Below, in pieces: positions 35,990-43,675 of a stretch of DNA of 64,000 nucleotides. The DNA comes from Streptomyces asiaticus (lineage in GTDB: Bacteria > Actinomycetota > Actinomycetes > Streptomycetales > Streptomycetaceae): positions 6,200,001-6,264,000 of the forward strand of contig NZ_JAGSHX010000006.1 in NCBI RefSeq assembly GCF_018138715.1, read 5' to 3'. The first letter of the stretch is position 1. The number at the start of each line of letters is the position of its first letter. The position numbers and the translations under genes were made by a program. Under the pieces are notes generated by a model. The model was not told the DNA's origin. It made no database searches and saw only the letters and a program-made list of their open reading frames with translations.

Positions 35990-36312
35990 GGGCTGTCGGG
36001 GGCCGCGTTCGAAGTCTCGCCCGGTCGCCAGACCAGGGTGATCTCGAAGTTCGCCTCGGTGGCAGCCTTGGCCACCACCCACTGCGCCGTCCCGCTGGCT
36101 TTCACGCCGAACTTGACCTCCACCTCGGCAGGGCGCACCTCCCGTATTCGGTCCAGGACAGCGCGTGCGGCCTCCACTGCCGGCCGCACGGCTTCGCGGA
36201 CCCTGCCCAGCACTTCCTCCGTCCCCACCGGTCGGAAGGTGTCCGCCTCCTCGATCTCGAATCGCACAATGGTCTCGTCGTCAAGCGCGTACGAGACCTG
36301 CTGCGTCGACAC
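35986..36312 (-). CDS. Trypco1-like (trypsin-co-occurring) small protein
   Basis: A 108-residue protein. VRFEIEEADTFRPVG, then GRVREAVRPAVEAARAVLDRIREVRPAEVEVKFGVKASG and KAATEANFEITLVW match the small family found beside trypsin-like conflict proteins (CU044_2847/Trypco1 type). It starts with GTG at 36312 behind GGGGAG and is translationally coupled to the protease-NTPase gene, so the two products are probably needed in fixed ratio. A role as adaptor or substrate of the protease domain has been proposed for the family, without proof here. Confidence 0.75.
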   Translation of the reverse strand: MSTQQVSYALDDETIVRFEIEEADTFRPVGTEEVLGRVREAVRPAVEAARAVLDRIREVRPAEVEVKFGVKASGTAQWVVAKAATEANFEITLVWRPGETSNAAPDSP

Positions 36313-36749
36313 ACTAACTCCCCCTGCCTGCCGCTCGGTTGACTGGCATTGTGCCCCTCGGGCCGACCGCTGGGCGAATCGTGGGAGTCGGTCAGTCCTC
36401 GTCGAGCTGCGGCCCCTGGTCAGGCGCACCCCAACTGCCCTGCTGGCCATGTCCCTGCATGGCGGTTCTCGGCACCCTTCTTCAGTCGGCTGCCGGGCGT
36501 TGCCTTCGTGACGCTTTGCTCTGGAAGGAATTTCCGCTGCGGCAGGGTTCGAGTCACCTGGCCGAGCTGGTGCTACGTCCCCTCAGGCCGGTGGCATCGT
36601 CCAATCAGGGCGGTGTCGGGACGCAGTCGGGACGCAAGGATAGGAACAGACCGGCAATGACGGAGGAGCGCCGACACGGCTCCTCCAGCCTGACCTGCAA
36701 AAACGCCAAAAATAAGCGTGGACAGGCAAGGGCCGCCAAGATCCTCGAA
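36313..36749. other. Right end of element A, no gene
   Basis: About 437 bp upstream of the Trypco1-like gene without a credible gene. It should contain that operon's promoter, the 11-bp tandem repeats at 36615-36636 and, from about 36603 on, a stretch that is closely similar to 53880-54021. Confidence 0.6.
36615..36636 (+). repeat. Tandem 11-bp repeat, right end of element A
   Basis: GTCGGGACGCA occurs twice in direct succession, identically to 53886-53907. The position about 115 bp from the att copy suits integrase arm-type binding. Confidence 0.6.
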
Positions 36750-36795
36750 GGACTCATAATCCGTCGGCCGTGGGTTCGAGTCCCACCCGCCCCAC
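36750..36795 (+). other. att site 2 (junction of elements A and B)
   Basis: A 46-bp exact copy of the tRNA segment 30573-30618, without the 5' half of the tRNA. It marks the end of A and the start of B. Confidence 0.9.
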
Positions 36796-36840
36796 CAGGG
36801 CACTACGCGGGCAGACCCATCCTGACCTGCGCAGACATAT

Positions 36841-36878
36841 GAACGGGAGTCGCCGCGCCGACGCGGGGACTCCCGTTC
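36841..36878. terminator. Hairpin after att site 2
   Basis: GAACGGGAGTC and GACTCCCGTTC form a perfect 11-bp stem around a GC-rich loop that pairs further. An equivalent structure is at 54112-54149. Confidence 0.7.
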
Positions 36879-36898
36879 ATCCGTTCAGACGAAGATCC

Positions 36899-36937
36899 AG
36901 GGGACACACAGGGGACACGGGGCCCGTTCAGGGGACA
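36899..36937. repeat. GGGGACA direct repeats beside the integrase fragment
   Basis: AGGGGACAC occurs twice (about 36899-36907 and 36909-36918) and AGGGGACAG follows near 36930. Short repeats just beyond an integrase 3' end are often its arm sites. Confidence 0.4.
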
Positions 36938-36946
36938 GAGGGGCCT

Positions 36947-37936
36947 TCACGCCGTCTCCCGGTGCCCCTTCGAGGACCGGCGGGCGGTCCGGGCCGCTGT
37001 GGGTGGCAAGCCGGTCGGCAGCGCCCAGCCGTCCAGGCCCGGGGACTCGGACCGGGCGATGGTGAAGCGTGTGAGCGAGAAGCCCGCTCGCTGTTCCTCG
37101 GGGTAGCGGTCGTTGAAGTTCTCGACCCGGACCAGCTCCAGGTCGTTTGCGGTGCAGTGATCCCGTATCCACTTCACGGCCGCGTTGGCGGCGTCGTCCT
37201 GACCTCGGCCGCTGAGGGTGATCATGCCGAGGAGATCGGAGCCGGGTTGAGTCTGTGCACCAACGGCCCAGGCGTCACCTGACTGCCGTGCGCCGTGGAC
37301 GAAGAAGACGGCGATGTCGCCCTGCCAGGCCCTTTCGGGGATCGTCAGTGGGGTGCGGACCTGGAAGGGGACGTCGCGGGGGACGACGGCCATGACCGAC
37401 TCGGCCTCGGCTCGCATCATCTCGGGTAGCACGCTTGTGTAGGTGTCGGAGGTGATCTGGCGCGAGGAGTGCCCCAGCTTCTCCTGGACCACCTTGATGT
37501 CGGTCCCGGCGAGGAGGGACAGAGTGGCTGCGAGGTGGCGGAGGTCGTGCAGGCGGGCCGGCGGCAGCCCGGACAGTTCCACGAGACGGGTGAAGCGTCG
37601 GGAGATCCAGTCGGGGTGCAGCGCCTCGCCGCTCTCGTGCGTCCACACGCGGCCGGTCTCAACGTAGGCGTCCGCCCACTTCCGGCGCTTCTGCTCCTGC
37701 TTCACGCGGAAGCTGGCCAGGTTGTCGCCGGACTCCAAGCTCAGGGACAGGGTGCGAACGCTGTCGGCCTTCGGCGCTTCGCCGTACAGCTCGTAGGCGA
37801 CCTCCACGATCTGCTGGGAGATCCGCGGCCAGAGGGCATCGATGCTGACCTCCGTCCAGGGCAGTGCGGCCATCTCGCCGCGGCGAGGGCCGAGGAAGAT
37901 GAAGCTGTGCCACAGCTCGTAGAGCCAGTCGCCCTG
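36947..37936 (-). pseudogene. int: Truncated tyrosine recombinase (integrase) of element B
   Basis: The catalytic half is present: first Arg in LGPRRGEMAALPW, the second Arg box in PARLHDLRHLAATL, a GHSSRQITSDTY segment with the His and nucleophilic Tyr. The conserved sequence starts abruptly at about 37936 with no start codon or N-terminal core-binding domain, so some 150-200 residues are missing. An internal ATG at 37873 would omit the first catalytic Arg. After the Tyr there is an unusual extension of about 150 residues. It lies next to att site 2, as integrases do. Confidence 0.8.
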
Positions 37937-37994
37937 AGGTTCCCCCGCTGTACGGGGGTGGCTGACTAGCTGGTCAGGGCGGGTTGACGTGGTG

Positions 37995-38345
37995 TCAGGT
38001 CGACCAACCGACGGCGACGGCAGAGACCGCAGCGATCACTGTCGGGGAGTTCGTTCCGGGGTCTGTTGGCTGGCTTGATTTCGGGTTGGTGGTGGTGCGC
38101 CGGGTAAGAGCGACGACAGCGCCGCCGAGGGCAGCGGTCGTCGCGGTGACCAGGCCGCCCCACAGCAGAATGCGTCGCTTGACGTCGTCTGGGGTGGAGT
38201 TCGGCTGGCGACGACGACGTATCGCGGCGCGCAGGCGGGCCGTCGTGGAGAACAGGCCTGCTTCGCCAGCAACCAGCAGCGGGGTCCAGGCAGCTGCGAA
38301 GACGATGTCGGCGCCGAAGTAGTAAGGGCGGGTCGTCCAGCTCAC
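37995..38345 (-). CDS. Small membrane protein, unknown
   Basis: A 116-residue protein with a hydrophobic segment near the N-terminus (about residues 10-28), a basic stretch RLRAAIRRRRQPN, and further hydrophobic helices at about 61-82 and 101-114. It is upstream of the truncated integrase on the same strand; the integrase N-terminus may have been lost by the rearrangement that brought this gene here. I do not recognise the family. Confidence 0.5.
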   Translation of the reverse strand: MSWTTRPYYFGADIVFAAAWTPLLVAGEAGLFSTTARLRAAIRRRRQPNSTPDDVKRRILLWGGLVTATTAALGGAVVALTRRTTTNPKSSQPTDPGTNSPTVIAAVSAVAVGWST

Positions 38346-38414
38346 GGTGAGGAAGAAGCTCAGCGCGAGGAGAAGCCCGCCGAGTGCGGCGATACGGGTG
38401 AACAGCGAAGGCTC

Positions 38415-38704
38415 CTCGACACGCTTCGCCGCCGTGAGCTTGATGCGATCGGTGAAAAACTCGCCGAGGAGTTCGGCCGGCCGTTCAACAAGACGGCGAC
38501 CGGCGAGTACGTCACCGGCGCCTACCGCCAGCGCTTCACCCTGACATCAGGCAGGTTCGCAATGATCGACGACGGGCTCGGCTTCCAACTCGGGCCCTGG
38601 ACTGCAGCCCTCGAGGGGAAGCTGGGCCAGCATGTCTCCGGTGTCGCCCGGGCGACGGCGGTGTCGATGGGGGTTTCAGCCGGAAGTGGGGACTGAGCCG
38701 ATAG
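38415..38704 (+). pseudogene. Frameshifted C-terminal remnant of a mobile-element protein
   Basis: One frame reads LDAIGEKLAEEFGRPFN, TGAYRQRFTLTSGRFAMIDD and GLGFQLGPWTAALEGKLGQHVSG. A single-base loss near 38650 then switches the frame into GGVDGGFSRKWGLSR and a stop. This ending resembles the C-terminus of relaxase/DUF3363-like proteins of plasmids. No start or N-terminal domain is present. The family assignment is tentative; that it is a decayed fragment is more certain. Confidence 0.45.
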
Positions 38705-38750
38705 CCAATGTCCGGTGTTGGCCCATCCCAGTCGTTGGCGCTTCACGCTG

Positions 38751-38788
38751 GCAAGGGTCTGCTACTGGGCCCCGCAGCAGACCCTTGC
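38751..38788. repeat. 13-bp inverted repeat
   Basis: GCAAGGGTCTGCT and AGCAGACCCTTGC are perfect complements separated by 12 bp. It may be a terminator downstream of the amidohydrolase gene or a former transposon end. Confidence 0.6.
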
Positions 38789-39023
38789 GAACCGCGCCGT
38801 TAATCACAAGGCGGGTCAGTGCGCTGAGGATCTCAAGAGAGTCGCTACTACGCTCGTCTTGCTTGGCTACAGCGAACTAGCGCGACACTTCGATCTCTCT
38901 GGAAGAGCATGCGATCCGCTGTTGTATGAAGACCGCGTGATGCGGAAACCGCGACATCGCATGCTTTGGCCGTACTCTCGCCTTACAGCCAAAGCATTCT
39001 CCACTTCTGCCGACGCTGGCGCG

Positions 39024-40145
39024 TCACTTCACGGGCACTTTCATTCCGAACAGTTTTTCCGCATTTCGGAACGCAATTTTTTCCTTGCTTTCGCGTGGCA
39101 AATCGACTCCCCGGAACCAGTCGGTTTGAGCTTTTATATCTGCAAACGGGTAGTCGGTTGCAAACATCACTCGATCCACACTTATGTACTTCAGCAGGAG
39201 ATCGAGCAGTTCAGTCTGGGGGAATGCGCTGGTTGTGAACCAGCAATTGTCATGGAAATACTGCTCGAACGGCTTGTCCAGGCTTTTCTCGGTCACTTCG
39301 CTCATCTTCTCCAGGATGCGTTTGTAGAAGAACGGAAGGCCCTCTCCCATATGGCCCATGATAATCTGGAGCTTGGGATGCCTGTCGAATACTCCCGAGG
39401 TGATCATTCGGACGCACTGAGTAACGACTTCCTGGTGCCATCCATATGCAGAGATGCTGAGAACCTGGTCCTGGTTCTCCTTCTGATATTCCGGCCGCAT
39501 ATTGCTGTAGTAGATTTGGAAAACCTCGTCAGGCGGCAGGCCCGGATGGATGTATATCGGCACATCAAGGGCTTCGGCGCGCGCCAGCAGGGGCTCAAAG
39601 TCGGGATGGTCGAGGAATTTCTTCCCGATGATTCCATTGGTCAAAGCGCCGAGGAAGCCATCTTCCCGAACTGTGCGTTCCAGTTCGTCTGCCGAGGCCT
39701 CCGGATTCTGCAGAGGCAAGGTTGCAAATGCCTGAAACCGCCCCGGATACTTGGCCATCGGTCCATCGACGAGCAACTTGTTGAGACGATACGCAAAATC
39801 GATGCCCTCCTTACCTTTGACATTCTGCACACCTGGCGTATGTGCGGAGAGGATTTGAACGTTGAGCCCCCCCTTATCCATTGCACCGATGCGGCGCGGG
39901 CCGAGCTCGGCAAGACCAGTATCCTCGAGGAACAGCCTGTCGTTCAGCACCATCAACTCATGGGTGGAAAAGGTCTCTTCCGTGCCGATGAAGGGCAGGT
40001 CCCGGTCCCGCAGTGAAATGTCCGAAGTCTTGTCCGAAGTCTCGTTCTCGTCCGCTGCCGAGACAATGGCATGCGTGGACAAGCCGGCACCAATGCCAAG
40101 TGCCGTGGCGGCGGTTAGAATGCCGCGGCGTCCCATGGACTTCAT
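39024..40145 (-). CDS. Tat-exported amidohydrolase-2 family protein
   Basis: A 373-residue protein of the ACMSD/resorcylate-decarboxylase-like amidohydrolase family. MKSMGRRGILTAATALGIGAGLS is a twin-arginine-like signal. Metal-site elements include IYIHPGLPP, MGHMGEGLPFFYKR and MFATDYPF. The first motif is IGTEETF, lacking the second acid/His usually seen there. Codon use and base composition are clearly lower in GC than the surroundings, so it was probably acquired from a non-streptomycete. The ATG at 40145 follows GAGGAGAG. Substrate unknown; decarboxylation or hydrolysis of an aromatic acid is the family expectation. Confidence 0.8.
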   Translation of the reverse strand: MKSMGRRGILTAATALGIGAGLSTHAIVSAADENETSDKTSDISLRDRDLPFIGTEETFSTHELMVLNDRLFLEDTGLAELGPRRIGAMDKGGLNVQILSAHTPGVQNVKGKEGIDFAYRLNKLLVDGPMAKYPGRFQAFATLPLQNPEASADELERTVREDGFLGALTNGIIGKKFLDHPDFEPLLARAEALDVPIYIHPGLPPDEVFQIYYSNMRPEYQKENQDQVLSISAYGWHQEVVTQCVRMITSGVFDRHPKLQIIMGHMGEGLPFFYKRILEKMSEVTEKSLDKPFEQYFHDNCWFTTSAFPQTELLDLLLKYISVDRVMFATDYPFADIKAQTDWFRGVDLPRESKEKIAFRNAEKLFGMKVPVK

Positions 40146-40711
40146 GTCAGTCTCTCCTCAGGTGTTTGTGTGGTGCGGTATCCGTGCGGCATCCGTCTGC
40201 GAGATGCTTCAGATCGACCCCTCGTCGTTACCAGGCGCGCCCAGGTGTCCACACACGCCGCGTCCCCCTCTTCGACCTCGGCGCCGGCTACGCCGGTCCC
40301 GCCGAAACACTGCCAGCCGAGACCAGGGGTCTTCGCGTCCTGCTCGCGCACCGCGGCAGCGTCGCCCGGCGGCACCGCGTACACGACGGCGTGGTGCGCG
40401 ATGGCAACGTTCTCCGGTGCGAATTGGGTCCCGGTCAGGAACGCCGTCTTGGTCAGGCCCGGATCGATCATCTGGCACCGGTACCCGTCCGAGCCGCCGC
40501 CCTCCGGCGGCGCGGGCGTGTAGGCCTCGGCCATCCTCAGGTCGAGGAACCGCTCGCCGGCGCGCAGCGGCTGTGGTGGAGCTGACGACCCGCCCGCGTG
40601 CGCGCTGTGCGGGCCGGCCGCGGCGGGCCCCGCGCTGTTGTCGGCGTGCGACCCGCAGGCGGCGACAGGGAACGCCGTCGCCAGCGCCCTGGTGGCCGCC
40701 CCGAATCTCAA
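40142..40711 (-). pseudogene. Truncated lipoprotein, copper monooxygenase-like N-terminal part
   Basis: A lipobox-like AFPVAACGS is followed by LDLRMAEAYTPAPPEGGGSDGYRCQMIDPG and ENVAIAHHAVVYAVPPGDAAAV, resembling the N-terminal domain of copper type II ascorbate-dependent monooxygenases. After GLGWQCFGGTGV the sequence loses family character and ends by ATGA overlap at the amidohydrolase start. The frame opens with TTG at 40711, directly at the junction with the MMPL 5' remnant, so the natural start is probably lost. Confidence 0.5.
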
Positions 40712-40758
40712 CCGCCCGGGCCCGGCGCTTTCCCTGACGGCGCTGCGTCGACTGCCAT
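40708..40758 (-). pseudogene. 5' remnant of an MMPL transporter gene
   Basis: ATG at 40758 begins MAVDAAPSGKAPGPGG and stops, parallel to MAVNTAPSGEAPAGR of the complete MMPL at 52969. The upstream 87 bp are also duplicated. Only 16 codons remain before the junction with the lipoprotein fragment. Confidence 0.7.
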
Positions 40759-40836
40759 CACTAGCCTCCTACATACGGGTTGCATCGCTTATCTGGATGC
40801 CTACTTCCTACCGAGCGAACCTGAGACGACCGTTAA
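40750..40836 (-). repeat. 87-bp direct repeat, copy 1 (promoter/start of MMPL type)
   Basis: It matches 52961-53047 with 3 mismatches in 87 bp and includes the AGGAGG site and first codons of the MMPL gene. Confidence 0.9.
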
Positions 40837-40854
40837 AGAGCTGCTAACGCGATC

Positions 40855-41431
40855 TGCTGAATCGCCGTGGATCGTTGATGATCAGTTGTGGGAGCTTCTC
40901 GAGCCGTTGCTTCCGCCGTGGCCCGGTGAAGGCGCCCGGTCCGCGGCCGGTGCCGGATCGGCAGTGCCTGCAGGGCATCTTGTACGTGCTGCATACCGGG
41001 ATCGGCTGGGAAGACCTTCCGCAGGAACTCGGCTTCGGGTCGGGCATGACGTGCTGGCGGCGGATCAAGCGGTGGGCCGATGCCGGGGTGTTCGACGATC
41101 TGCATAGGATCCTGCTTGCCCAGCTGAACGCGGCAAACGAGATCGACTGGTCCCGGGCGGTGATCGACGGCAGCCACATCGACGCGAAAAAGGGGGTCCC
41201 GGAACAGGTCCGTCGCCGGTCAACCGCGCTAAACCGGGTTCCAAGCACCACCTGATCTGCGACGGTAACGGCACCCCGAACTACGTACTCTCCGCCGAGC
41301 CTGCCGTGAACGCGGCACCCAGCCAGTCATCCCTCGCCGCAAGGGCCCGGATCAAAGGCCTGGGCAAGCTGCGCTACGTCGTTGAACAGCCCATCGCGCT
41401 GCTGCACCAGTTCCGCCGCCTCGCCATCCGC
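40855..41431 (+). pseudogene. Degenerate IS5-type transposase
   Basis: The N-terminal WIVDDQLWELLEPLLPPWP, then in another frame LQGILYVLHTGIGWEDLPQELGFGSGMTCWRRIKRWADAG and IDWSRAVIDGSHIDAKKG, then in a third frame PSPVNRAKPGSKHHLICDGNGTP and finally RYVVEQPIALLHQFRRLAIR. At least two frameshifts and a deletion of the central DDE region are visible. The second shift coincides with AAAAAGGGGG, so a programmed shift in the parent element is possible. It runs into the kinase fragment in frame. Confidence 0.8.
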
Positions 41432-42082
41432 GGGACCTCACGGCCCGACGCCGTCGCCGTGGTCTGCGGCGCCGGCACCAACTGCGTGGGCCGGGCGGCG
41501 GACGGCCGGACCGCCCGCTTCCCCGCCCTCGGCCCGATCTCCGGCGACTGGGGCGGCGGTCACGACCTGGCCGAGCACACGCTGCGGCTGGCCGCCCGGG
41601 GCGAGGACGGCCGGGGCACCCCGACCGCCCTGTCCGCGGCCGTGGCGGCGCACTTCCGGCGACCCACCGTGGAGGCCGTCAGCATCGCCCTGCACCTGGG
41701 CGAGCTGCCGATGACCGCGATCCACGAACTGGCCCCCGTCCTGTTCGAGGTGGCGGCCACCGGCGACCCGGTGGCCGGCGGCCTGATCCGGCGGCAGGCC
41801 GGGGAGATCCTGGCCCAGCACCGGGTCGCGGCCGGGCGGCTCGACCTGCTCGCCGCCCCGCACGCCTTGGTGCTGGGCGGCGGGGTTCTGCAGGCCCGTC
41901 ACCGGCAGCTGCACGATCAGATCGTGGCCGGTGCCCGGGCCCAGGCTCCGCTGGTGGAGATCAGCGTGGTCGAGTCGCCGCCGGTGGTCGGCGCGGCGCT
42001 GCTCGCGGTCGACGCCCTCGGCACGGCCGCCGTGGCCGAGCAGCCCATCCGCGCCGCACTGACTATCGGACCCCGGCGGTGA
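41432..42082 (+). pseudogene. 5'-truncated BadF/BadG-type (N-acetylglucosamine kinase-like) fragment
   Basis: GTSRPDAVAVVCGAGTNCVG, PALGPISGDWGGGHDLAEHTLR and APHALVLGGGVLQARHRQLH belong to the BadF/BadG/BcrA/BcrD ATPase family that includes glucosamine-type kinases. About 100 N-terminal residues with the first phosphate loop are missing. The fragment is joined in frame to the transposase C-terminus (RRLAIR), giving an open frame of 258 codons from a GTG at 41306. Its end overlaps the convergent monooxygenase by 20 bp. Confidence 0.75.
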
Positions 42083-43538
42083 ACCACCGGTTCATCGCTT
42101 CCGTGAACGACGGCACGTCACCGCCGGCCCACGCGACGATGCCATCCGGCCGGACCAGCACGGCGTCGAAGCCCAGGTCGTTCTCGGCCGGGCCGTTCAC
42201 GTACCGGACGCGGTCGTGCCAGGGTGCGGCCACGTCCCGCAGGGAACCGGCGAAATCGAGGATCACGCCCTTCCCGTCCGGCAGGAGGTCGGCCAGCGCG
42301 GTGCCGTCGGCCAGCCGGAAGGCCGGCGCGTTGCGGCCGACGAGCGGCTGGTCACTGCCGAGGTCGTAGTGCAGGGCCAGCCCGGAGAGCCGGTCGTAGA
42401 TGTAGGTCGCCACGTCCGGGGTCCGGATCAGCTCCCGAATCACCCCCTGAACCGCCTGCGAGAGCGGGCCCGGCCGCATGATCGCCACCTGGGCGCGGGA
42501 CCAGTCGAGCATCCGCGCGGCGATCGGGTGCCGCTCCTCGGTGTACGTGTCCAGCAGCCCGGCCGGCGCCTGCCCGTGGACCGTCGCGGCCAGCTTCCAG
42601 CCCAGGTTCACTGCGTCGCCGATGCCGAGGTTGAGCATCTGCCCGCCCAGCGGCGAGTAGATGTGCGCGGCGTCCCCGGCCAGCAACACGCGTCCGCGCC
42701 GGTACGTCGTCGCCTGCCGCGCCCGGTCGGTGAACGTGGATGCCGCACGCACACCGGTCAGCGTCACGTCGGTGCCGGACACCCGGCGCAGCACCTCCTG
42801 CAGGTGCTCGAGCGTCAACGCCTGGGAGCGGTCGAAGGCTCCGCCGTCGAAGTCGTTGATACCGACGTGTCCCTCATGGTAGGTCCGCAGGTACATGCCC
42901 TCGGGCGTCAGATTGAACCCAGGGCGCAGCTTCTCCGGGTCGTCCATGGTGACGTGCATGGCGTAGCCGGTGAAGGTCGGATCGGTGCCCTCGAAGCCGA
43001 AACCCGCCGCGCCGCGTACGGTGCTGCGCCCGCCGTCGCAGCCGACGACCCAGCGGGCCACGTGCTCGTCCGCGCCGGCCCGGACCACGACATGGTCGTC
43101 GTGCGGCTCGACGCCGGAGACCGCGACACCGCGGCGGATGGTGACGCCGAGCTTGGCGGCGCGCTCGCCCAGCACCGACTCGAGCGCCTCGAGACTGGTC
43201 ACGATGCGTTCCGGGGCCGGGCTGGGCAGCCGGAAGGGCAGCCTGCCGACGTCGATGGCGTCCGGGTCGACCAGGATGCCGGCGAAGTGAAGGCTGCGCG
43301 GCAAGAACACATTCTCGCCGTAGCCCGACGCGGTCAGGATCTCGGCCAGCATCCCCCGGCGGTGGAACGCCTCGACCGAACCCGCCGTCAGCGTCCGCAC
43401 CCCCAGCGGCAACGACTTCCACGCGGCGTCCGAATCCGGTTCCCGCTCCAGCACCTGGACGGTGCAGCCGGCCCGGGCCAGCTCACCGGCAAGGAACAGG
43501 CCGACCGGCCCGCCACCAACGATCAACACGTCATCCAC
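42063..43538 (-). CDS. FAD-dependent aromatic monooxygenase (PHBH fold)
   Basis: A 491-residue flavin hydroxylase. GxGxxG FAD motif LIVGGGPVGLFLAGELARAG at the N-terminus, DG motif VVGCDGGRSTVRGAAGF and the second FAD contact RVLLAGDAAHIYSPLGGQMLNLGIGDAVNLGWKLA. The C-terminal part (about 390-491) is a thioredoxin-like domain ending DAVLVRPDGIVAWAGGD. This architecture is shared by polyketide hydroxylases and the rifampicin monooxygenase type. It lies downstream of the AfsR-like regulator on the same strand, 137 bp away. The start is GTG at 43538. The substrate is unknown. Confidence 0.88.
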   Translation of the reverse strand: MDDVLIVGGGPVGLFLAGELARAGCTVQVLEREPDSDAAWKSLPLGVRTLTAGSVEAFHRRGMLAEILTASGYGENVFLPRSLHFAGILVDPDAIDVGRLPFRLPSPAPERIVTSLEALESVLGERAAKLGVTIRRGVAVSGVEPHDDHVVVRAGADEHVARWVVGCDGGRSTVRGAAGFGFEGTDPTFTGYAMHVTMDDPEKLRPGFNLTPEGMYLRTYHEGHVGINDFDGGAFDRSQALTLEHLQEVLRRVSGTDVTLTGVRAASTFTDRARQATTYRRGRVLLAGDAAHIYSPLGGQMLNLGIGDAVNLGWKLAATVHGQAPAGLLDTYTEERHPIAARMLDWSRAQVAIMRPGPLSQAVQGVIRELIRTPDVATYIYDRLSGLALHYDLGSDQPLVGRNAPAFRLADGTALADLLPDGKGVILDFAGSLRDVAAPWHDRVRYVNGPAENDLGFDAVLVRPDGIVAWAGGDVPSFTEAMNRWFTAGVR

Positions 43539-43675
43539 GACACAGATCCCCTCATTCGTACGGTGGATCCAGACTCGCGTGAACGCCTGTCACGGGACGC
43601 ACACGGCGCTCGCACGGGACCGCGCCCCGGCCGGGCCCGGTGAGCGGCGTGTGCGTGTCGCGTGAGAGGTGCGGG

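Larger units (their letters stand above)
38346..39023. other. Broken region of element B
   Basis: Apart from the remnant at 38415-38704 and an inverted repeat at 38751-38788, no gene is seen. From about 38780 the base composition drops towards the neighbouring amidohydrolase, suggesting both were acquired together. Confidence 0.55.

Noticed and set aside
36339..36842. Plus-strand open frame across the right end of element A and att site 2
   Set aside because: A similar frame exists at 53814-54140 only because the DNA itself is duplicated; it runs through the tRNA-derived segment and lacks protein-like character.
36841..36878. A second intact tRNA gene at att site 2
   Set aside because: Only the 3' half of the tRNA is present; the D arm and 5' acceptor strand are missing both here and at att site 3.
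38715..40016. 433-codon plus-strand frame
   Set aside because: It is antisense to the amidohydrolase, which has clear family motifs, a signal sequence and a good ribosome-binding site on the minus strand.
41180..41210. Programmed -1 frameshift of an active IS5-type element
   Set aside because: AAAAAGGGGG could be slippery, but a further frameshift and a missing catalytic core show that the transposase is dead here.
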